From: Brachionus manjavacas
Taxonomy: Eukaryota > Rotifera > Eurotatoria > Ploima > Brachionidae
Length of the DNA: 64,000 bases
Assembly (NCBI GenBank): GCA_019054805.1
Contig: JAHQIY010000002.1
Span: 7,688,001-7,752,000, forward strand
Direction: 5' to 3'
Below are positions 21,393 through 33,300 of this stretch, in pieces. Position 1 is the stretch's first letter. Each line of letters opens with the position of its first letter. The notes under the pieces were generated by a model that searched no databases, was not told the DNA's origin, and was given only the letters and a program-made list of their open reading frames with translations. A program made the position numbers and the translations under genes.

Positions 21393-24300
21393 CTATATTG
21401 GCAAATGGGTTAACTCGTAAAAATCCAATGTTGACTCGAAATCGCCCATCATCTCGTGATGATTGTCCAGCTAAAATTTTAGAATTGATATCAGCTTTTA
21501 ATAAATATCTTTAATAAATTACCTGTTCCAGCTCCTTGTGCGTGAATAACTTTGGAACTAGAAAAAGGCGGATAGGTACAAGAATTACAAACACGATTGG
21601 AAATGCGGACGAAATCATATCCAACGATTTTATCAATAACAAAATTAAAACAAAAAAGATTTGAATGAAAGTAAATATATTTCTTTTTGACGGTCGAACC
21701 TTAAAAGAAAAATTATTTCATTTCCTAAGACCCTTCAGACTTTTTATTTAGTAGATTTTAAAAATTTTATTTTTAAAAATAATTTTCTAAATATAAGTTA
21801 ACAAAATCAAATTTTTCACTTTATTTGAATTTATTCTTTAAGAATTCTAAGTTTTGAATAAGTAAAACATTTTAAAAAAAATTTCTAGCTAGATGTTTAC
21901 ATGAAATACAAAAAATTGATTTTTTAATTATGAACAGAATTCCACATAATTTTTTAGGAGTTTGGGTAAGATTTGAGAAACTCTTTATTTCAGGTAAACC
22001 CGATTTTTGAGATTTTTAGAATGGATTTTTTGGATTTTTAAAACATAAAAATTAGCTGAAATAAAGAGTTTATCAAATCTCACCAAAACCACAATAAAAT
22101 TGAGTGAAAATGTCTGATTATGAATTCTTTTTAATATTTTCTTTTGTGTAAGTTTATTTTAAAATTTTGTGTATTTTAATTTAAAATTTGATTTATCTAT
22201 CAATTAATTATTATTTTATTGTTCCTTAACTATTTTATAATTTTAAAAAAACACCGATTTTTTTAATTGAATTTTTGCTAGCGAATGAAAGACCAACTAA
22301 TTTTTTTCTTAGACCAGGAAGAAAAAAGAAAACAAACTTTTTTCGTAAAAATTTTGTTGCTGATCCAGAAGACACTCCTGAAGCTCCAATTGTTCATGCT
22401 GCATTTAGTCTTGCTCAATATTCAGCTAGTCTTTCAATGAAATTGCTGAATCTAATAAAGACACCGAGTGTGTGCTGAGGAAGTTAAGGATCTTGAGTTG
22501 AGTGGACATGCTGTCATGATCGCGGCCCCACGATTTTTTTGCCGTCAGAAAGGGAAAAAAATAAAAATTAAATCAATGCCATTACTTGAAATTTTGACAC
22601 AGAAGTTAATTCTTAAATAATTTTTTTCTCTTTCTGATTCAAGTGATCAGTGGCGTAGCTACATGGTATCGAAGGGGGATGCCCCCCCCCTCCATTAAAA
22701 AAAAAAAAAATTATCCCCCTTTTCTCAGGTCAAAAGAAAATTTTAACTAATTATTTAATATTTTTTTGCCTATTTAGCAATTAAACGTGTCTTTAAATAA
22801 TTGTTTTATACAAAAGACTTAATTTGCACAAAATTTGTGCGTCAATTTATTAAAAAAAAGTATTTTCAAATTTTTTTATTTAAATTAAAAGTTGCAATTA
22901 AATTGACACAAATTTAAATATCCATAAAAAAACTACACTTAAAAAAATAAATAAATCTTTTTTTTTAAATTTAAAGAAAATTGAGGAACTTGTTATTAAA
23001 GTTAATGTACCCATAATATTGACTCAATCGCTTTTTTGTAATTTGAAATTTTTGTAAAAAAATCATCTATGATAATTTAATTTTCACTTTCAAAAAATTA
23101 AAATGAAACAAACTAAAACTATTGAACAAGAAGAAGCTGATAATGTAGATTTGGAAACAATAATTGATTGTTTTGCTTTGGAAAAAAACAGAAGATTGAA
23201 ATATTTTTAAGTTTTTTAATATGTAAAATTTAGTGTTAAATTAAGTCCAAGTTTAAATAATTGTATAAAAAATAATATAATTGAACCTTATATTTTTTCA
23301 AAAATTTTACCTAAAAAAAAGTTGAGGCTTGATATCATGACAGCATGGAACGGTAAAAATTAAACCTGTGATTTTTGAAAATAAGTCTACAAAGAAGAAT
23401 ATAAAAAACTTTTTAAAAGTGGTTGGAAACTTTTTAATAATTAATGTGATTAAATAATTTAGAAAATCCATTAATGTAACTTTTTTTTTTCGGAAGGTTG
23501 CTCGAGCTTTTCTTAATAGAATAAATCAGTTTCAAGAAATATAAATTAAAAAATTTAATTTTTTTTTCTCAATTTTATAAATTTGCATTTGAACTGAAAT
23601 TAAAATCTACTTTGGACATTTTTTTATTTAAAAATTAAAATAAAATTAACTTACTCCTCTAGCATAAATTACATTTGGACAATACTTTGAAGGAGTAAAT
23701 ATGAGCTTGATGCGTTCAAACAATTGCGTTCCGGACAATGAAACAAATCCAAAATATAAAAAAATGCCAAAAAGTACTGAAACTGGTATCATTTTAAGAA
23801 CTGACTTAGCCGACAAACAGAGACCTTAAAAAAAAAAAAAAATTGGCGAAGAAAATGGTTTTATTAATTTTTTACCAATGGCCAAATGTACACAAATATT
23901 TGTTAATCTTTGTTCTTTCACATCAATTAGTTTAGGTTTTTCACCGGGTATGTAAGCTTTACTGTACACAGTCAAGCTTGCCCAGTGAGCAAGTGTGCGC
24001 ACTGGCGCGCTGCACATCCATGGCAGGCCAAAAAAGCTATTTACATTCATCAAAATAGCCAAAATCAACAAGTCCAAATGGAATCCTGTGCCTTTCTTAA
24101 GTTTTCTATGCTTGGCATACAAAATCATTCCAGTTAATTCCAACTCAAAGAATAAGACTATAAAAATGAGCAAAGCCGGAACGAAGGCAGCCAATGGAAC
24201 CCAGATGGGAAGGTTTTTGTTCCAAGGTATCACCAACCATTGATCTCGATACTCGGTCGGACCTAGTGTGTCATTTGGAAAATCGAGTTTTTGTGTGTTT

Positions 24301-27300
24301 AGGCCAGTTTTAGAATTTATTAAATTATCTACAGCAACCATTAATATAATTGATATCAGCATTCCAACATCGCTCAGAGTCCGTCTTGCCCGCGCTCCGA
24401 GAAATATACTTCGCCTCAATTTTTTTAGACATATAGCTATGGCAAATGTTCCAATCATAAGTATTAGCGAGAGAAGAGCAACATTTGGAGATGGGAGTCT
24501 AGGCTCACTGCGAGCTATAAACTCGTTCTCCTCTCTGGTAAACACACACTCTTTTTCTGTGATGTTCTGCATGCCTTTTTCCCAAAAAGTGTTATCAAGA
24601 GTGCAGTATTTTTCGGTGACATAGAGAGGATCAGTGTTGAAAATTTTTATTATTTTCTTTAAGGCATCAAGAAGAAATACAGTGGCGATGAGGAATGCAA
24701 ATATTTCCTCGGTAAATCGAGTTACATATTGAATCACATAGATGGTCTCGAAGCCGAGCATTACAACCGCAAATAGAAGAACCCACGCAGCGACCCAGCA
24801 CCGGATTGCTAAGAAGTCCAGGCACACTACTTTGCGGCAAAACTAGGAAAAATTTTAGTTTATTTTTTTTTATTTTCTAAACAAAGCACTAACTTGATAA
24901 AGCATTTCTTCGAATACTAAAAATGGACCTGTTGGACCAAGAATCATTAGAGGTTGACCACTAAATAAACCGAATATTATGCCGTTCATTGATGTGGCTA
25001 TTAGCATTTCGCTAACACCGAATCTTTTTGTAGTTTTATCAGCTTATAAAATCAAATAATTAAAAAAAAAATTTATTTTTTTTTAATTTTAATTAAAGAA
25101 AGTGAAATAATTTGAAATATAAATTTTTTAAAGTCAACAGAAGGATTTTTCTTAAAAATGATTTTTTTAATAATAATTTTTGAGGCAAAAAAATTCTTAC
25201 GCCTTGCTTTTTATAGACTCGTTACTTGAAACTTAATAAATTTTGATATCTCTATTAAATCTTGTTTAAATTATTAGGATAAATTTTATTTTTAACTGAG
25301 TTTTTACTTAATTATATCAACCAGTCTGGAATAGGTAATGGAAAAAAAATTATTTTTCATTATTTTTATCTCCAAACCTTTAAATTTTAATAGTGTACTT
25401 TGACTGATGTCCTAACAACTAAATTAAATGTATGTTTGAAAAATATTAAAAATTTAAAATCCTCTCAAATTTTAATTCGGGAATATTATGTCCCCATAGA
25501 CATTTTGAATTTTTGATGCTCAAAATGATCAAATCAAGTTTTAACTATGAAATAAATTATTATTTCTTAATAGAATTAATGCAGAGATACATTTTTGGAT
25601 TTAACATATTATGTTTAGGGGTCGGAAACTGGTTCGTTTTTTGAAACCGGTTTTGTATTAAACCGATTATATCCGAATGATCGAAAAACTTTTTTTTCTT
25701 AATAAATTTTATATTTTAATTTTTATGTTTTTTGAACAAGGGAGAAAAATTTAATTATTAAATTAAAATTAGAAAAAAAAATTTATTAATATTTCTGTTT
25801 TTCAAAAACGAACCGATTTTCCACCCCTGACAATGTTAAATAAAAAGGTAGACTCTGCAATATCAAAATGCACATAACAGAGTGCAAACTATCTAAATGA
25901 TGCAATTTTAAGTGAGTTATCCTTTAGATTTGACAAAGTATGTTAAATCCAAAAATTAAACTCTGCATTTATTATTGTAAATGATAAAAATTTATTTAAT
26001 AATTAAAAATTGATCATAAGCTTCAAAATTCCTCCCCATTTTGAAAAATCTGATCCACACAAACAAAAAAAAATTTTCTGAGCACAAAATTTTCTTAAAT
26101 GTTAAAATTAATTAAATGTTAAAATTAATTAATATAATTATTGTATTTTTGAGGATGAGACTTTCAAAAGACAAAAATAAAAGTGTAAAAACACCAAAAG
26201 TATTCAAAAATTCAAACTTTTAAAATTCTCGTATAATACGAATACTCTAAAATTTTTTAAATTGTAAAAAAGTATTAATAGAATTAAAACTTATCCTAAA
26301 AGTGCAGTAAGACTTGATAACACGATAGCTAAATAGAAGAATTTTAATGTTTCGTATGAATTGAAAATGCAAATTTTTAATAAAATTTCTCCCGTTTTTT
26401 TAATATAAAGAATTTATTGCGCAAAAATAAATTTGTAAAAAACCTTAAAAGAACGAACCAAGTTGGCTAAAAAATACTTTAAAAAATAAGCTTCCTTTGT
26501 TAATTAAAATACTGAATGCTTAATTTATTGCCTTAAAAAAACAAACACAATTTTTAAATTTTATGTATTTAAACAGAAATTTTTTGTGTAAACATTAATT
26601 TTAACTTTTAAGGAAATTTTGTGCTATAAGATTTTTCCTAAATGAGGACCATGAACACACTATTTAATTAAAGGTCCAAGATTAATGGAATTAAAAAAAT
26701 TCTATAAAATTCTAATACTTATGTTTATTAAAATTGATAAAAGGGAACTTTTTATTTTCAGATGTTTTTTTTTTTTTAACTTATAACACTAAGTATATGT
26801 AGCATTAGTAAGATCGCTTTTAGAATATAGAGAAGCAACTTGGTTGACTTCATACCAAAAAAAGGGGCAGTTATATTGGAAAGAGTATTGAATCAAATAC
26901 GTTTTTACAAATTCCCAAAACAATTAGCAAACTTCCAAGACATGATGAAGAATCGGAAAAAGACTTTACTTCTTTTCGTAAAAAATAAAACCAGATCGCC
27001 CAAAGAAAGTGATTTTTTGTAATAAAATTTATTTAAATTTTTATTGTTAAAGAAATTTCATATTAAAAATCTTGTTAAAAATGAATTTTAATTGACTATC
27101 TATTATAATTCGAAGCTCAACTTTAATTTTTTCAAAGCATTTTTATAAATTATTTCAGGGAATGATTAATTTTAAGACAGGTAGAACAAAACTTGTTAAC
27201 TGATGAAAAAATTTGTTATTTAATAAAAGAACAAAGTTAAAAAATTTAAAAATTCAAAAAAAATTCAATTTTTCTTTTTGATTTCTCTTTGTATTCTTTT

Positions 27301-30300
27301 TATGCCTCACCCATTAAAGGATCTGCTGTTTTTGGGTAAAAAACAGACTCTTACTTTTTGGCCGAAATATACTACGGTTAATTAATTCAAAATTGAATAA
27401 GCTTTTGAACACCAAAAAAAAAATTTGTATTTTCTTTTTAATTAAATAAATTATTAGCTTTTATTTTAAATTTTTATTAAAAATATTAAATACGTAAATT
27501 TTCCTTTTTTTTAAATGAAAATATAAAAATAACTTTTAGGAGATTGCAAAAAATCAAATAAACAAAATTATCAATGAAAGGTTCTTGAGATTATGAAGTT
27601 TGAAAGAAAATGTTTGGAATATTCTAAGAAATGTATTAAGAGAAAATAGATTCAAAAAATTTGGGATAAAAATAATGCATCAATAAGTTATGAAAAAAAA
27701 TTAAAAAGAAATGAAAAATTTACATCTTTTATATTTTTTAATAAAATTTTTTAAGCTCTCGAGAATTTTTTCCTATTTTTTTATTTCTTTTTTATTCATC
27801 TCAGATTTTTTCTTCGTTACGAAATAAAATTTTACCATTCTAAAACAAAATTTTTTTTCATAAATTTTAGAATCGAGAACATTTTTCTGCTAAATTCAAA
27901 AAAAAAATTTTGTGAAAAACTTTTTTATATAGGAAAATATTTTAGAAAGTTTAAGTAAATGTGTATAAATAATCATCTCATAAATGTAAAAATGAAAAGA
28001 ATAAATCAATTTTTATCCCAAAGTAAAACGATTTTTGATTTTTTTTGAACAAGTTGGAAACAATTATATACTATTAAAAGAAAAAACTAAATATTTCTTG
28101 ATTTTTAACATGGCTTGCTACGGACGATGGCTTCGTAGAAAAAAAAACGATAGTATAAAGAAAATTAAAGATAATTTTTTTTTTTTTAAGTATAACATTT
28201 GCAACTATAGTATAAAAAAATTGCAGAATAGTTTAGCTTTTATATTTTCTTTCAAAGTGATGAAAAGTCAACAAAATTTGTACTTAAGCCTCGGCCAGGA
28301 AAAAAAGACACCTAGCAGTTTTCGTCAAAATTTTGTAAACAAACCCGATGTTGTCTAGAAACAGTTTGATATATTAAATCCACAAATAAATGTGATTGAG
28401 CATCAGGCGGATCTTGTTGAGCCACAGATTGATGTTGTGGACCCCCCAAGCGAGTGCTGAAAATGAGGGTAAAGGAAAAAAAGGTGGTGGACGTCCAAAA
28501 AAAGGAAAGTTGAGGATAAGGTATTTAATTTAAATAAACCAGCAAAAAAGAAACCAGGTCGTCCACTTAAGGAAAGAACGGTTTTAGAATTTGATTGATT
28601 TTTTTATACTTTTTTTATTATTCTTATTCTTGAATGTTAGAAAGTATTCTAAGAGATTTTTTTTTTCTATAGTTCAAATTTAATAGACTTTCTATGCTAA
28701 AATAATTAGTCTATACTAGAATAAATAAAATTTTTTTTATACTACAAAGATTTTTTTTTATTCTAAAGATATTTTTTTTATTCATCAAAAGCTTTTTCCC
28801 TTTTGCTACTCATGAAAATAGGTCTTTGCATTTAATTTTTTAATTAAAAATGCTTAAAAATCTTTTTTTCTTAACACTTTTTATTTTAATTTTAAACGAT
28901 TATCTTTGAAGGTTACAAAAAAAGTTAATTAAAAAATATAAGAAATTAAAAATCGTTCATCGAGATGTTTTTTTTAGACAACAAAATTTTGGCTTCCTTT
29001 AAATAAATGTGAATCATTTGAAAAAATGATAAATTTTGGCCTACACTTAAACAGCCCCAAAAATTAAAAAATTAAAAATTTTTAACAAAAAAATTAAAAA
29101 TTTTTAACAAAAAAATTAAAAATTTTTAACAAAAAAATTAAAAATCTTTATCAAGAAATTATTTTAGTTTTTTACTAAAATAAAAAAATTGAATTCATTG
29201 AACAAATCTATTAGAAAGAAGTCTAAAAAAATGCCATATTTACCAAGGATACCACCGAAGCTAAGCGCAGAAGCAATGCAAACAGTGAATAAAAAAACAA
29301 AGGCTATTAGACAGTGAATATTTAAAGCGTCTTTAAAATCGCTCAAATATTTTGAATATCTGTATTTGATCTCAAGTATTAGAGATCCGAATGGACGTCC
29401 GGTGCGACGGAATGGGTCGAATTCTTCATCATTCTTCTCATCCATGTCTTGATCATAATCCAAATGATTAGACTGTATTTTGGACACAGCATTCAAATGT
29501 TCGCTTTCGATCTTATTTTTAGGATCTCTACTCAACGAAATGGATTTTTTGTACCTGTTTTGTAGAGGTGAAATGTGACTTTTGTCTTCGCTGTGCCTCA
29601 TCGACTCGGCAACAAGTTTTTTCAATTTGTGCTTCATCTTATCTCTCATCCATTCCACAATCGGATTCACCAGATCAGCATCGAACTCTCCAAGCGGAAG
29701 TACTAAACACAAACTCTTATTTGTAAAGTAGGATATTCCTTCGATTAGGTCGCGCCTGTCATTAGCTTGGTAGGCACATTCGTGAAACTCTTTATTGGTC
29801 ATTAGAGTGCCGATGCATCGGCCTATTTCTATGTAATCAATGTTTTCGTTTCTGGGCCCTAGAAGCACAAAGATAAAGCGGACTTTGATATTCGATTCAG
29901 CAAAGTCATCCAGTTTTTGACTGTTCACCAAACGAACAAAGCCCATCACTGGTCGGTCCAGAAAGTCAACACACCCGACCAATACCTTGCACGCCTCTGC
30001 ATCAAACGATATGCCCTTAATACTTTGTTCCGACTAAAATAAAATTTATATAATATTTTTTTCAAGGTATTTTATTTGACCACCAACCATGGTCGGGATT
30101 AAAAAATTTTTCCAACTCAGCAAAAAATTGAAAAAAACTTTGGACTTCTATTATTTTAACAAATTTCTGATAAATTTTTTTTTTATTTATTTAATTATTA
30201 AAATATTTTTTTAATAATATTTTCCTTTTCTATTTTGAGTAGGGCTGGTAGATCGGTTAAAAAAACGGTTCTAAACCGGTTAATATATTAATCGGTTTTA

Positions 30301-33300
30301 TATTAATATATTAATCAAAGCCGATTAATGTAGCCGGTACCGGTTTCAGACCCGATTACAATTTATAACCAAATTTAGTTACCGGTTAAAAATCCTAAGC
30401 AGTTATGAAACCGTTTCTAACCGGTTAAAAAGGAACATTAATTTCTTGAGTTAAATGTTTATATTTTTTTTAACTAAATTTTTTAAAATTATGCAAAAAA
30501 ATTCATCCTTTTTTCAATAGACTTTTTAGCAAAATTTTGATTCAAATCAAATAAAAAGGTTTGAGAAGAATTAGATTGTCAGTCTCGAGTAATCTTTTTA
30601 TGATCATCTAAATTTAAAAACAAGATATGAAAGTGAAGAATTGAAGATTTGAATTTTATAAAATAACTAGCAAAATTCTACTTGAGCATAAGTCCTTCAA
30701 GTGTTCCAACTGAACAAACTTCTTCGGCTGGTGGACTTTTTGTTACAAAAGATAGAACTTCTTTAGACCCGAAAAGTGTAAAAAAATTGATTTGCCTAAA
30801 TTCATGGAAACGAAAAAATTGATTGATTTTGTTTAATAACTTTTATTTCATGTTTTAGCTTAAAGATTTATCAATGAAGTTTTAATCTAAAATTTTTTTT
30901 AATTTTTTTATTCATAAATCCGGTTAAGACAAACTCTAACCGGTTATGTAGCCGGTTAGAATTTATAAACCGGTTCCGTAACCGATTAAAATTTTTAACT
31001 GGTGAATGGAACTGGTTACACATCCTAACCTGTTCTAAAACCAACTAAAAATTTTTAACCGGTTACGGGACCGGTTTAATATGCCTAACCGAGCTACCAG
31101 CCCTAATTTTGAGTGTTTGAAAATAACCTTGATTTAAAAAATTTCAAAATTCTAATTTCGCATCAATTAATTTAGAAAAAGGATGAACAGAAATATGTGT
31201 AAAATACTGAAAAAAAATTCGGTAAGTGAAAAAAAATTTTATCATTTTAATTATCTAAAATTGCATCAGAAAGAAGCAAATTTTAATTTTTATTGAAATT
31301 AATTTTTTGAAATTTTATTAAAGATCAAAAAGAAGGAAATTATTTGAAACTGGATTCCGAATTATCTCTGTTTTCATGATTTACCAAAAAATAGTGAGCA
31401 ATCTATTAATAAGATGGTATTTTCCATATAAATACTTTTTTTTAATTTTGGCAATCACTCCAAATAAAAATTTAAAGAGGTTCTTTTTTGTTACAGCTAG
31501 TCCAGTAGCTAAGAAAGTTGATTTTAATGGAACATTTGAAAAACTTAATGGCGATTGAAGGATGATGATCAAAATAATTTTTATTTAAATTTGAATTTTT
31601 ATCGAGAATGGTCATTTCTTTAATCTTTGAAGCTCAGAAAGAATTTTTTTTGATTTTTTCCCAAACCAATCAGCCTTATCCAAATAGCTTGCTTTTACAA
31701 AAATAACCTAAAATTTAAATCAAATTTAGATCTCTAGGTGTCCCGTTTGATTCAAAATTAACCTCCAGTCTTAAATGGGGGGGAGGGGGGGGGGGGAATA
31801 AAGAACAATCTAACTCAAGGTTAAATTTTTTTAAGATTTAGAAAAAAATGGAGTCTAGAAATTAAAGGTTCTTTAATATTCCTTTTTTAATAAACATATT
31901 CTGTTTTTTTGAATCTAGACTTATCAAATATCCAACTTTAATACATGAATTTTTCATTAAAAAGACCAAAGTTAACGTAATCATCCGAATTGAGTGACAT
32001 GTCTTTAAAATAGAGTACTCTATTTTAGTGATACTCTGTTATAACATGTAAATGATTCTATAGTGACATTTCACTAAAAAATTTAATGACATGTCACTAA
32101 ATTCGGATAATTACGTTAGCTGTTTTTAGTCCAGACTTGGACTTTAATTTCGGACTTTTAAACAACTCTGACAAAAACTTGTGTATTTGAGCATTTCTAT
32201 TTCTTAAATTGTTTGAAAAATTACTAAAAAAATTAGTCGTTAAAACTTGTCGATTAAATTATTTTCTTAAACAAAACAAAGACACTAAAAGGCTGGAAAA
32301 AGTTCAACGTAAAGCTACCAAACTAGTGCTCGGTCTCTGAAATCTCAATTATTTCTCAAGATTAGAAAAAATTGGTATCTCTACGCTTGAAAGCTGAAGG
32401 AAAAGAGGTGATGCAATCCAACTTTTCAAAATTGTCAGTAAACAGAGCATTGTTCACCTGCATGCCTTCGCAGATTCAAGCCAAACTCCAAAAATCAGTC
32501 ACTCATCGATGAATCTACGTAAAAACCAAGACTCAGGAAGAAACTCTGCTTTTCAAAGCCAAGAGAAAACTTCTTCACGAACAGAGTAGCATCCTTATGG
32601 AATGAGCTCCCGGACACTGTCGTTTCTGCACCATCAACAAATGCATTTAAAGACGAGTTTGAAAAATTCAGATTTCAGCAATTGGCGGTTTATGATACTA
32701 CTATAGTCGAATAGTCTGATTCTCATATCAGAATTTATTGTGACTTTCACATATCATTAAACAGTGAAATCAAAAAGTTAACTGTTCTTTTCCTAATATA
32801 TTTTAAGCAACAATTAGAAAAAAATTTGAAAGGCTTTTTGGTTTGAGTATTTTTTTGCATTAGGAAAATGTTAAAAATTAAATTTTTAGCGAAATCTTTT
32901 CAAAACTTTGTTGTAAGAAAAGCTAACCGAAGTTTACAGTTTTTAAAATCAAATAAAATTGATAAATCCTGATTTAATTTTGATTAAATATAAAATATTT
33001 GATTTGCTTCATGATTTAAATAGATTATCTTCAAACACTTCTTAAGAACTTATAAAGCATGGAAAAAACTGAATTTTCAAAATAAAAATTTTCTTAAAAA
33101 TTCTTAATTCTTACCAAATATTGCAAGATTCGATTAAACGAAATTATTTCGATGAGGACATTGTCCAGATTTTTATTCGTATGTGTATGATTCGTGGTTA
33201 AAAAGTAATACAATTTGTTAATGAATTTTTAAAATTTCATACGGAAATTTTTTTAAGAGGGAACTAAATTTTGCGTTCCCTGACTTGGCTTGTATCAAAA

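Larger units (their letters stand above)
31715..32705 (+). mobile_element. LINE 3' half, interrupted by MITEs
   Basis: 31715-31780 encodes RSLGVPFDSKLTSSLKW (RT thumb region). 32280-32440 encodes KDTKRLEKVQRKATKLVLGL, a stop, then RKRGDAIQLFKIVSKQS. 32570-32680 in another frame encodes FFTNRVASLWNELPDTVVSA and the end of the family ORF. Frameshifts are frequent. Between the pieces lie an inverted-repeat MITE (31975-32116) and one end of a hAT MITE (32131-32170). Confidence 0.75.

Noticed and set aside
28800-29060. Possible extra exon of SLC4 gene B after the 30033-29244 exon
   Set aside because: The donor at 29243 joins perfectly in phase to 25042, as in gene A, so no further exon is needed.
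29068-29150. CRISPR-like array
   Set aside because: The units are continuous A/T tandem repeats with no spacers, in a eukaryotic intron.
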